In this document: positions 1 to 5,863 of the stretch, in pieces
Layout of the letters: each line of letters begins with the position of its first letter
How positions within the stretch are numbered: position 1 is the first letter of the stretch
From: Pseudomonadota bacterium
GTDB taxonomy: Bacteria > Pseudomonadota > Alphaproteobacteria > Rhizobiales > Xanthobacteraceae
DNA: 6,627 bases
NCBI GenBank assembly: GCA_023392205.1
Contig: JAEVZN010000409.1
Span: 1 to 6,627 of the forward strand
Direction: 5' to 3'
Notes under the pieces: generated by a model
Seen by the model: the letters and a program-made list of their open reading frames with translations, nothing else
What the model was told of the DNA's origin: nothing
The model's database searches: none
Program-made: the position numbers and the translations under genes

Positions 1-1190
1 GTGTGTGGGTGGGCGCCGGCAGCCGCGACGAGCGGACCGACGAACACGGCATCTCGCATCTGCTCGAACATATGGCGTTCAAGGGCACCAGGCGCCGCAA
101 TGCGCGCCAGATCGTCGAGGAGATCGAGGCGGTCGGCGGCGACATGAACGCCGCCACCAGCGTCGAAAACACGACCTATTATGCACGCACGCTGAAGGCC
201 GATGTCGGCCTTGCGCTCGATGTGCTGTCGGACATTCTCACCGAGCCGTCCTTCGATCCGGAAGAACTGGCGCGCGAGCACAACGTCATCATGCAGGAGA
301 TCGGCGCGGCGGAGGATACGCCCGACGATATCGTGTTTGACCATCTACAGCGCATCGCCTATCCCGACCAGGCGATCGGGCGGCCGGTGCTCGGCACCCG
401 CGAGAGCGTGCGCGCGATCAATGCCAGCCGCCTGCGGCAATATCTGTCGCGCAATTATCGCGGGCCGGACATGGTGGTGGCGGCAACCGGCGCTGTCGCG
501 CATGACATGATCGTGGACGAGGCCGAGCGGCTGTTTGCGAGCTTCGACAGCTCCGGGCATCCCCCGCACGATCCGGCGCGCTTTGTCGGCGGCTCCTATA
601 TCGAGCGGCAGGATCTCGAACAGGCGCATCTGGCGCTCGCCTTCGAGGGCATCCCGCAGCGCGACCCGGCTCTGTTCAGCATGCAGGTCTTTTCGAACAT
701 CGTCGGCGGCGGGATGTCGTCGCGGCTCTTTCAGGAAGTGCGCGAGATCCGCGGGCTCTGCTATTCGATCTCCAGCTTCCACATGGCCTATTCAGATACG
801 GGACTGTTCGCCATCTATGCGGGCACCGACGACAACGATGCGCCGGAGCTGATGCAGGTGATCATGGACGAGCTGGAGCGCTCGGTCTCCACCATCACGG
901 AAGCGGAAGTGGCCCGCGCCAAGGCGCAGATGAAGGCCGGTTTGCTGATGGGACTGGAGAGCTGCAGCGCGCGCGCCGAACAACTCGCCCGCCAGGTCAT
1001 GATCTATGGCCGCCCGGTGCCGCTGTCGGAGACGGTGGCCAAGATCGAGGCCGTGACCGTGGACTCCGCACAGGCCGCAGGGCGCGCCTTGCTCGCCCGT
1101 AGCCGTCCGGCGGTGGCCGGCCTCGGACCGGGTCGGGGACTCGATCGCGCCGCGGAAATCGTGGAGAATTTCGCCAGGGCCGCAGCCTGA
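1..1190 (+). CDS. M16B family zinc metallopeptidase (mitochondrial processing peptidase-like), 5'-truncated by the window edge
   Basis: Partial gene: translation is open from base 3 and already inside the N-terminal M16 domain, so roughly 25-30 residues are probably missing. Numbering from the GTG codon at base 3, the inverted zinc motif HLLEH is at residues 19-23. The third ligand Glu99 lies 76 residues after His23, and the second conserved acid Glu92 lies 69 after it, the same spacing as in the beta subunit of mitochondrial processing peptidase. An intact active site in one chain therefore predicts an active peptidase. The second, inactive domain follows, with the family's GGGMSSRLFQEVRE stretch near residues 236-249 and an Arg-Gly-x-x-Tyr pair just after. 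The visible 395 residues fit a full protein of about 420-430. Likely role is cytoplasmic or periplasmic peptide processing; the substrate is unknown. In related rhizobia the preceding gene is often thrC, but that cannot be seen here. Confidence 0.95.
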   Translation, partial: VWVGAGSRDERTDEHGISHLLEHMAFKGTRRRNARQIVEEIEAVGGDMNAATSVENTTYYARTLKADVGLALDVLSDILTEPSFDPEELAREHNVIMQEIGAAEDTPDDIVFDHLQRIAYPDQAIGRPVLGTRESVRAINASRLRQYLSRNYRGPDMVVAATGAVAHDMIVDEAERLFASFDSSGHPPHDPARFVGGSYIERQDLEQAHLALAFEGIPQRDPALFSMQVFSNIVGGGMSSRLFQEVREIRGLCYSISSFHMAYSDTGLFAIYAGTDDNDAPELMQVIMDELERSVSTITEAEVARAKAQMKAGLLMGLESCSARAEQLARQVMIYGRPVPLSETVAKIEAVTVDSAQAAGRALLARSRPAVAGLGPGRGLDRAAEIVENFARAAA

Positions 1191-1236
1191 CAGAAGAGAT
1201 ATAGTCCGGCGCGCGGCTTGCAGTGATGTTCAGGCA

Positions 1237-1815
1237 ATGGCGTTCTTCCGCTCCACACCGATGAGTGAAGCGTTGCCCGTCGTCTCGGGCGACGGCGTGT
1301 TTCTGCGCGCACCGCAGATGTCGGACTTTGCCGAATGGGCGGAGCTGCGCGAACGCAGCCGCCAGTTCCTCACGCCGTGGGAGCCGGTCTGGCCGGAGGA
1401 CGATCTCACCCGTTCGGCCTTTCGCCGCCGGCTGAAGCGCTATGACGAGGATATCCGCAACGATCTCGCCTATCCGTTTCTGCTGTTTCGGCACGACGAT
1501 CATGCGCTGCTCGGCGGGCTGACGCTGACCAATATCCGGCGCGGCGTCGCGCAGGCCGGCAGCCTCGGCTACTGGATCGGCGAGCCGGTGGCCGCAAAGG
1601 GCCTGATGACACGCGGCGTGAAGGCGCTGATCCCGTTCGCCTTCGGCGCCTTGCGGCTGCACCGGATCGAGGCCGCCTGTATTCCCACAAACCAGCCCTC
1701 GATGCGGCTTCTGGAGCGCACCGGCTTCAAGCGCGAGGGTTATGCGCGGGAATATCTCTGCATCAACGGCGTGTGGCAGGATCACCTGCTCTATGCACGG
1801 CTGCAGGGCGATTAA
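1237..1815 (+). CDS. GNAT family N-acetyltransferase, RimJ-like
   Basis: A 192-residue protein with a single acetyltransferase fold of the RimJ/RimL type, which transfers acetyl from acetyl-CoA to an amine, in the named members the N-terminal amine of a ribosomal protein. Visible marks are the N-terminal segment VFLRAPQMSD (residues 21-30), the central GYWIGEP strand (111-117), the acetyl-CoA loop region AAKGLMTRG (119-127), where the usual R/Q-x-x-G-x-G/A is relaxed, and the C-terminal N152-x-x-S155-x-x-LLE-x-x-GF block. I chose ATG 1237 because the MAFFR-like N-terminus fits rhizobial homologues and no start lies upstream in frame; ATG 1261 is the alternative. There is no good ribosome binding site, only AGG two bases before the ATG. 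It starts 46 nt after the peptidase stop on the same strand, so it is probably read through from that gene. The true substrate cannot be told from sequence. Confidence 0.9.
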   Translation: MAFFRSTPMSEALPVVSGDGVFLRAPQMSDFAEWAELRERSRQFLTPWEPVWPEDDLTRSAFRRRLKRYDEDIRNDLAYPFLLFRHDDHALLGGLTLTNIRRGVAQAGSLGYWIGEPVAAKGLMTRGVKALIPFAFGALRLHRIEAACIPTNQPSMRLLERTGFKREGYAREYLCINGVWQDHLLYARLQGD

Positions 1816-1835
1816 CGCTTTCGGCCGGCACTGCC

Positions 1836-1865
1836 TTGGGTCGGACACGGTTCGGCTGCTATAAG
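1836..1865 (+). promoter_or_regulatory. Putative sigma70-type promoter of the lipoprotein gene
   Basis: A -10 like TATAAG (1860-1865, five of six consensus bases) is preceded by TTGGGT (1836-1841, first three -35 bases match) with an 18-base spacer. Transcription would begin near 1872, giving a leader of about 50 nt before ATG 1925. It lies in the 109-nt gap after the acetyltransferase stop, which supports separate transcription of the lipoprotein gene. The -35 is weak, so this is a prediction only. Confidence 0.45.
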
Positions 1866-1883
1866 GGCACGCGTTTCACCAGA

Positions 1884-1901
1884 GCCCGGCCGTTTCCGGG
1901 C
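1884..1901 (+). repeat. Small inverted repeat in the lipoprotein leader
   Basis: GCCCGG (1884-1889) and CCGGGC (1896-1901) are perfect inverted copies around a 6-base loop. The hairpin would lie in the 5' leader, 10 nt before the G-rich ribosome binding site of the lipoprotein gene. No T run follows immediately, so it does not look like a terminator for the acetyltransferase gene. It may be chance in GC-rich DNA. Confidence 0.35.
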
Positions 1902-1924
1902 GTTCAGTGCCGGGGGGTAGCATC

Positions 1925-2599
1925 ATGGATCGAGCATCGCGCGGCAGGGCCGCGCTTCTGCGGTTGACCCCGATATCCGTCATGGCCCTGCTGGTTGCGG
2001 CCTGCACATCCTCGGGCGTGACCACGGCGACCGAAGGCAGCAATACCTCGTTCGGCGACCGCTTCCGCTCCGCGATGGCGAGCGGCAGCGCCACACCGGC
2101 ACCGGCGCCCGTGGTCGGCGGCACCACCAATCTCGACGATTGCCCGGCCGTTACCTTGCGGCAGGGCGCCGCGACCTACACGATCAACAGCGACTCTCGC
2201 GATCCGTCGGCCATGGCGTTGCGCTATCAGGTCTCGATCGGCCAGACCGCGCGCGAATGCGCCAATGTGGCCGGCACTCTGACCATCCGTGTCGGCATGC
2301 AGGGCCGCGTGGTGCTGGGACCGGCCGGCGGGCCGGGTACCATCAACGTGCCGATCCGTTATGCGTTGGTCGAGGAGGGTCCGGAGCCGAAGACAGTCTA
2401 TACGAAACTCCATACAGTGCCGGTGACCATCGCCGAAGGCCAGCCGCATGTGACCTTCACCCATATCGAGGAAGAGATGGCGGTGCCGATGCCCTCGCCG
2501 GGCGTCTTCCAGCGCTATGTGGTCTATGTCGGCTTCGATCCGCTGGGCGCGCAGGAACGCCGTCCGCCGGCACGCAAGCGCACGCCGCGGCAGAGCTGA
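1925..2599 (+). CDS. Lipoprotein of unknown function
   Basis: A 224-residue protein that I do not recognise by name. The N-terminus has basic residues (Arg3, Arg6, Arg8, Arg13), a hydrophobic stretch and a lipobox VAAC ending at Cys27, so signal peptidase II processing and membrane anchoring are expected. Ser28-Ser29-Ser30-like small residues follow (T-S-S), with no Asp at +2, which argues for outer membrane sorting if the Lol rule applies. A low-complexity Ala/Pro/Ser linker (about 50-68) leads to a domain rich in beta-strand-like segments (about 70-205) with two further cysteines, Cys73 and Cys112, that could form a disulfide. The tail (208-224) is Arg/Lys/Pro-rich. ATG 1925 was chosen over an in-frame GTG at 1907 because a run of G (1912-1917) sits 7 nt before the ATG and the signal peptide then starts normally. 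It is convergent with atpF across only 17 bp. Confidence 0.82.
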   Translation: MDRASRGRAALLRLTPISVMALLVAACTSSGVTTATEGSNTSFGDRFRSAMASGSATPAPAPVVGGTTNLDDCPAVTLRQGAATYTINSDSRDPSAMALRYQVSIGQTARECANVAGTLTIRVGMQGRVVLGPAGGPGTINVPIRYALVEEGPEPKTVYTKLHTVPVTIAEGQPHVTFTHIEEEMAVPMPSPGVFQRYVVYVGFDPLGAQERRPPARKRTPRQS

Positions 2600-2616
2600 G
2601 CCGCTCTCGACAAAGC

Positions 2617-3102
2617 TTAGTTCAGCTTCTTCTTGACGTCTTCGATGCCGCGGGCGATCAGCTGCTCGGCCACCGAACCGGCCTTGGTCGCATCGGCGAG
2701 CACGCGCTCCGCCGCAGCGACAGCGGCATCGGCCGCCGCAGAACGCACATCGGCCAGCGCCTGTGCTTCGGCCTGGGCGATCTTCGCTTCGGCCATCTTG
2801 GTGCGCCGCTCGACGAATTCCTCAAGCTTGGCATGCGCCTCGGCCGCCAGCCGTTCGGCGTCGTCCTTGGCGCTCTCGATGATCGCCTCGGCTTCCTTCT
2901 CGGCATTGGCGGTCTTCTGCTTGTATTCGGCAAGCAGCGCCATCGCTTCGCTTTTCAGCCGGGCAGCCTCTTCAAGCTCGGATTGAATCCGCGCGCGGCG
3001 CTTGTCCAGCGCCCCGGTCACCATGGAATGCGCGCCGAAATAGATGACCACCGCAAAGAACAGAATGAAGGAAACCAGAACCCAGAAATCGGTACTGTCC
3101 AC
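2617..3102 (-). CDS. atpF: ATP synthase Fo subunit b
   Basis: A 161-residue peripheral stalk subunit. One N-terminal membrane helix (about residues 5-23) is followed by a long charged, alanine-rich helix (about 30-140) with the ALDKRRARI segment near its start, the typical architecture of subunit b, whose coiled coil reaches along F1 to hold it against rotation. The start is GTG 3102, with an AGGAG ribosome binding site (3111-3115) 8 nt upstream and no other in-frame start. That AGGAG overlaps the stop codon of the preceding b' gene (TAG, 3116-3114), so the two are probably translationally coupled; 11 nt separate the reading frames. It is the last gene of the operon. The F1 genes do not follow, as is usual in alphaproteobacteria, where they form a separate operon. 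Confidence 0.95.
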   Translation of the reverse strand: MDSTDFWVLVSFILFFAVVIYFGAHSMVTGALDKRRARIQSELEEAARLKSEAMALLAEYKQKTANAEKEAEAIIESAKDDAERLAAEAHAKLEEFVERRTKMAEAKIAQAEAQALADVRSAAADAAVAAAERVLADATKAGSVAEQLIARGIEDVKKKLN

Positions 3103-3113
3103 GATCCGCGCTC

Positions 3114-3647
3114 CTATGCCTTGAGCGTCTGATCGACGGCCGCGCTGACCGCCTTCGGGTCCGGCTTGGTCCCGAGCAGGCGCTCGACGATGGCGCTGGC
3201 CGTATCGCTCGCGATGCCATGGACATTGGCCATGGCCGCCGTCTTGGTCTGCGCGATGGTCTTTTCCGCCTCGGACAGGCGATCGTTGAGACGCGCCTCG
3301 ACCGTCTTGCGGCGCTCTTCGGCTTCCGCCATCAGCTTGTCGCGGGTCTGGCCGGCGATGGCCTGCGCATTGCCCCGCGCATCCGCAAGCTTCTTGTCGT
3401 AGCCCGCAATGGCCGCGTCGGTCTCGTCCTTCAGCTTTTGTGCGGTGGCGAGATCGTCTGCGATACGCCCCGCGCGTGCGGCGACAATGGCACCCACCTG
3501 CGGCAAGGCCACCCGCGACATCAGCAGATAAAGCAGACCGAATGCGAGCGCGAACCAGAGGATCTGCGACGCGAATGTATCGGTGTTGAACGGCGGGAAA
3601 GGTGGCTTTGCGCCGCCGGGTATCTCGGTTGTCGCCTGGGTGGCCAT
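3114..3647 (-). CDS. atpG: ATP synthase Fo subunit b'
   Basis: A 177-residue second b-type subunit (also called atpF' or atpX; often annotated atpG in rhizobia). It pairs with subunit b as a heterodimeric peripheral stalk, as in photosynthetic bacteria and alphaproteobacteria. The N-terminal proline-rich FPPFNTDTFASQ segment (residues 17-28) is a b' hallmark, followed by one membrane helix (about 28-48), the SRVALP turn, and a long charged helix (about 55-150). ATG 3647 is chosen over a TTG two codons upstream because AAAGGGA (3660-3654) lies 6 nt before the ATG. It follows atpE after 60 nt, a larger gap than between the b genes and one that contains a hairpin, and its stop overlaps the ribosome binding site of atpF. 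Its b and b' sequences are clearly different, so this is an old paralogue pair, not a recent duplication. Confidence 0.94.
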   Translation of the reverse strand: MATQATTEIPGGAKPPFPPFNTDTFASQILWFALAFGLLYLLMSRVALPQVGAIVAARAGRIADDLATAQKLKDETDAAIAGYDKKLADARGNAQAIAGQTRDKLMAEAEERRKTVEARLNDRLSEAEKTIAQTKTAAMANVHGIASDTASAIVERLLGTKPDPKAVSAAVDQTLKA

Positions 3648-3663
3648 TCGCAATCCCTTTAGG

Positions 3664-3688
3664 CCGCGCGCGAACCTGCCGTGCGCGG
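3664..3688 (-). promoter_or_regulatory. Intercistronic RNA hairpin between atpE and atpF'
   Basis: In the atp transcript, CCGCGCACG (3688-3680) can pair with CGCGCGCGG (3672-3664): six G/C pairs, one A-C mismatch, two more G/C pairs, and a 7-nt loop. It starts 19 nt after the atpE stop and ends 3 nt before the AAAGGGA ribosome binding site of b'. No U tract follows, so it is not an intrinsic terminator. A plausible role is protecting the atpE message end or damping b' initiation, since c is needed in many copies per complex and b' in one; that role is inference. Confidence 0.45.
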
Positions 3689-3707
3689 ACGTCTTGACGC
3701 TAAAGGA

Positions 3708-3935
3708 TCAGACGGCAAACAGCAGCAGCAGCGCGATCAGCAGCGAGAAGATGCCGAGCGCTTCGGTCACCGCGAAGCCGAAAATCAGGTTGCCGAACTG
3801 GCCCTGGGCCGCCGACGGATTGCGCAAAGCCGAGCCGAGGAAGTTGGCGAAGATGTTGCCGACGCCGACGCCCGCGAGGCCCATGCCGATGCAGGCAATG
3901 CCCGCGCCAATAAACTTTGCTGCTACCGGATCCAT
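3708..3935 (-). CDS. atpE: ATP synthase Fo subunit c (proteolipid)
   Basis: A 75-residue, two-helix proteolipid that forms the rotating proton-driven ring. Helix 1 is glycine-rich (residues about 8-33, with GVGVG at 22-26), the polar loop carries R38-N39-P40, and helix 2 carries the proton-binding carboxylate Glu58 in VTEALGIF. The sequence around Glu58 lacks the Gln in helix 1 and the Glu-Ser/Thr pair of sodium-type rings, so proton coupling is expected. Its length is normal for alphaproteobacteria. The ATG has a strong AAAGGAGC ribosome binding site (3948-3941; AGGAG core 6 nt upstream), the best in the operon, which fits the high copy number of c. It lies 46 nt after atpB. Confidence 0.97.
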   Translation of the reverse strand: MDPVAAKFIGAGIACIGMGLAGVGVGNIFANFLGSALRNPSAAQGQFGNLIFGFAVTEALGIFSLLIALLLLFAV

Positions 3936-3981
3936 TGATTGCTCCTTTGGGGATCGTTCCGATGATGGTTTGCGCGGGCGA

Positions 3982-4731
3982 TTAATGGCCCGGATGCAAG
4001 GCGTCGTTGAGATAGATGCAGGTCAGGATGGTGAACACATAGGCCTGCAGAAAAGCCACGAGAAATTCGAGTGCGGTCAGCGCCACGGTCATGCCGAGCG
4101 GCAGCACGGCGCCGAGCCAGCCGAGAAAGCCCAGGCCCCCCAGCATGGTCACGAAGCTCGCAAACACCTTCAGCGTGATGTGGCCGGCAAAGACGTTGGC
4201 GAACAGGCGCACGGAATGCGACAGAGGCCGCGACAGGAAGGAGATCACCTCGATCAGCACGATCAGCGGCATGATGTAGATCGGAATGCCGCTCGGCACG
4301 AACAGTTTGAAGAATTTCGGGCCGTTCTTGTAGATGCCGTAGATCAGCACCGTGAGGAAGACGATCAGCGACAATGCCACCGTCACGATCAGATGGCTCG
4401 TGGTGGTGAAGGAGCCGGGGATCATCCCCAGCATGTTGGCGAACAGGATGAAGGTGAACAGCGAGAAGACGAGCGGGAAGAACTTCATCCCCTCGTTGCC
4501 GGCCGAGGATCGCAACATGTCGGCCACGAATTCGTAGGTCAGCTCCGCCACTGACTGCATGCGGCCGGGCACGATCTCGCGCCGCGCGGTCGCGCCGATC
4601 ATCAGGGCTGCGACACCGGCCACGGCGAGGAACATGAACAGAGCCGAATTGGTGAAGGCAATTTCCTGCCCGCCGATCTGGCCAAGCGTGGCGATATTCT
4701 TGATCTGGAACTGGGAGATCGGATCGGCCAT
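3982..4731 (-). CDS. atpB: ATP synthase Fo subunit a
   Basis: A 249-residue membrane stator that holds the two proton half-channels. The essential arginine is Arg175 in [12 protein letters not shown] (173-184), corresponding to E. coli Arg210. Gln229 in [10 protein letters not shown] corresponds to E. coli Gln252. His184 and Glu222 occupy the places of E. coli Glu219 and His245, the swapped arrangement also known from mitochondrial subunit a. Hydrophobic helices lie at about 31-48, 85-105, 113-133, 147-167, 172-200 and 205-240. The C-terminus [10 protein letters not shown] is typical of rhizobia. ATG 4731 ([10 protein letters not shown]) was chosen because it matches the family N-terminus; a longer reading frame to 4836 would overlap atpI and adds unrelated residues. 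The nearest ribosome binding site, AGAGGA (4750-4745), is 13 nt away, unusually far. The gene follows atpI after 37 nt. Confidence 0.96.
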   Translation of the reverse strand: MADPISQFQIKNIATLGQIGGQEIAFTNSALFMFLAVAGVAALMIGATARREIVPGRMQSVAELTYEFVADMLRSSAGNEGMKFFPLVFSLFTFILFANMLGMIPGSFTTTSHLIVTVALSLIVFLTVLIYGIYKNGPKFFKLFVPSGIPIYIMPLIVLIEVISFLSRPLSHSVRLFANVFAGHITLKVFASFVTMLGGLGFLGWLGAVLPLGMTVALTALEFLVAFLQAYVFTILTCIYLNDALHPGH

Positions 4732-4768
4732 GGCCGCGTCTTGGTCCTCTGGTCGCCGCCGCAGCGGG

Positions 4769-5146
4769 TCAGTGTTTGTCGGCGTCGCCGCCCGGAAGCT
4801 TGCTCGGGCCGACCACACCGGCAACCCGCATGACATTCAATACCCCGGCCACGAAGCCGAGCAGCAAAAAGACGATCAGCCCCCAGGGCGAGATCCCCAG
4901 GAAGCGATCCAGCAACCAGCCGATGATCGCCCCCACAATGACCCCCGCGACCAGTTCGGTCGACAACCTGAACCCGCGCGCCATTGCTGACGGATCGGTG
5001 CCAGATCGTGCGGACTCACGTTCCACCGGCGCGCGCTGCCCGGCCTGCCCGAGCTTCGTGCCGAGACCACTGAGCCTCGCGGAGAAATCGGCTTCAGCGT
5101 CAGCCCGGTCCTTCGAACGATCTTTGCCGTGTGCGCCGTCAGCCAT
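4769..5146 (-). CDS. atpI: AtpI, ATP synthase accessory membrane protein
   Basis: A 125-residue protein at the head of the Fo operon, the usual place for atpI (gene 1). A hydrophilic, charged N-terminal region of about 60 residues precedes two membrane helices: TM1 about 63-83, with a G67-x4-G72-x3-G76-x3-D80 pattern, and TM2 about 88-112, with G97-x3-G101 and Asn104. This hairpin with an acidic residue near the end of TM1 is characteristic of the AtpI/AtpZ family. Members have been linked to c-ring assembly and, in some bacilli, to magnesium or calcium uptake; it is not a structural part of the enzyme. The ATG 5146 start lacks a clear Shine-Dalgarno sequence (only GAAAG just before it). A promoter lies about 60-90 nt upstream. 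Confidence 0.92.
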   Translation of the reverse strand: MADGAHGKDRSKDRADAEADFSARLSGLGTKLGQAGQRAPVERESARSGTDPSAMARGFRLSTELVAGVIVGAIIGWLLDRFLGISPWGLIVFLLLGFVAGVLNVMRVAGVVGPSKLPGGDADKH

Positions 5147-5206
5147 GCTTTCGACACCCGGATCGAAGATTTTCGAACAAACCTTGCACCCCGCAAAGCC
5201 GCGCGG

Positions 5207-5235
5207 ACCATACTGACGGGGTTTGTGTGAGTCAA
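5207..5235 (-). promoter_or_regulatory. Promoter of the atpI-atpB-atpE-atpF'-atpF operon
   Basis: Reading the minus strand, -35 TTGACT (5235-5230, five of six consensus bases) is separated by exactly 17 bases from -10 TATGGT (5212-5207, four of six). Transcription would start near 5200, leaving a leader of about 54 nt to the atpI ATG. Both boxes and the ideal spacer lie in the divergent region directly upstream of the operon, so this is the best supported promoter in the window. No operator-like repeat overlaps it. Confidence 0.65.
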
Positions 5236-5381
5236 GAAACCCGGTGCAGTGCGCAATGACGGAATTCGCAAGCGATCTCAGTCACTTGAAGCGACGCATC
5301 GATTTGCGCCCGGCGCCTTCGCCGCGACTTTCCGGTGCCGCCAGCCGGATGCTAGACAGACCGCAGAATCGAGGAGCGCGC

Positions 5382-5846
5382 ATGACCCTGCCCCGGCTTG
5401 TCATTCTGGCCGCCGCCACAGCCTTTGGCGGCCTGCTGGCCGGTCCGTCCATCGGCCAGACAACCGCACCGGACAACGAGGGCGGACGCTATGCGCTCAC
5501 CCGCGTGGACGACGGATATCTGCGGCTCGACCAGCGCACCGGGCAGGTCTCGATGTGCAACCAGCGCCAGTTCGGATGGTCCTGCCATCCGGTCCCGGAT
5601 GAGCGCACGGCGCTGGAGGAGGAGATTGCCCGCCTGCAACGCGAGAATGCGGCGCTGAAAAAAGAGATGCTGGCGCAGGGCCTCAAGCCCCCCGGCACCG
5701 GGACGGACAATGCGCCATCCAGGGCGGACGGCAAATCGCAGGCGGAAGCGGAGATCGACCGCGCGTTTTCCGCCGTCGAGCGCGTGTGGCGGCGCTTCGT
5801 GGAGATGATCAATCGCCTGCAGCGCGACCTGTTCATCGGCATCTGA
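5382..5846 (+). CDS. Exported coiled-coil protein of unknown function
   Basis: A 154-residue protein of a type I remember as common in rhizobial genomes but without an assigned function. Residues 1-25 form a signal peptide (Arg5, hydrophobic 6-20, likely cleavage after SIG at 23-25), so it should be periplasmic. A short domain follows with GRYALTRVDDGYLRLD (35-50), where a tag-like TG repeat leads to Cys59, and then WSCHP (66-70) with Cys68; the two cysteines could pair. Residues 74-100 form a coiled coil with Leu78, Leu85 and Leu92 at seven-residue spacing. A Pro/Gly linker (101-118) leads to an amphipathic C-terminal helix (122-150) rich in Arg, Trp136 and Phe139. ATG 5382 is fixed by GAGGAG (5371-5376), 5 nt upstream, and by the signal peptide; a frame extending to a GTG at 5223 is rejected. 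It is divergent from atpI and 17 nt upstream of yjbQ, probably in one transcript. Confidence 0.82.
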   Translation: MTLPRLVILAAATAFGGLLAGPSIGQTTAPDNEGGRYALTRVDDGYLRLDQRTGQVSMCNQRQFGWSCHPVPDERTALEEEIARLQRENAALKKEMLAQGLKPPGTGTDNAPSRADGKSQAEAEIDRAFSAVERVWRRFVEMINRLQRDLFIGI

Positions 5847-5863
5847 GACAGGGCCGCATCCGC

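Noticed and set aside
997..1848. Minus-strand open frame of 283 codons opposite the acetyltransferase
   Set aside because: It lies antisense to a recognised GNAT gene and the end of the peptidase gene, with no domain and low-complexity Arg/Pro segments.
1907..1924. GTG 1907 as the lipoprotein start
   Set aside because: The G-rich ribosome binding site lies inside that extension and serves ATG 1925.
2140..3132. Long + strand open frame of 330 codons across the lipoprotein and atpF
   Set aside because: It is out of frame with the lipoprotein gene and antisense to atpF, its composition is Arg/Gly/His-rich with no recognisable domain, and both overlapped genes are clearly real. Long spurious frames are expected at this GC content.
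3583..4554. Long + strand open frame of 323 codons antisense to atpF', atpE and atpB
   Set aside because: It is the mirror of three well-supported genes; its His/Gln/Glu-rich translation is the usual antisense image of hydrophobic membrane helices.
4732..4836. N-terminal extension of atpB by 35 codons
   Set aside because: It overlaps the end of atpI, does not look like subunit a, and the family N-terminus begins at ATG 4731.
5184..5214. Possible + strand promoter TTGCAC - CATACT facing the coiled-coil gene
   Set aside because: The -35 matches only three consensus bases, the spacer is 19, and it would overlap the better minus-strand promoter; not strong enough to report.
5223..5381. N-terminal extension of the coiled-coil gene to a GTG at 5223
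   Set aside because: It would bury the signal peptide and overlap the atp promoter, while ATG 5382 has GAGGAG at ideal spacing.
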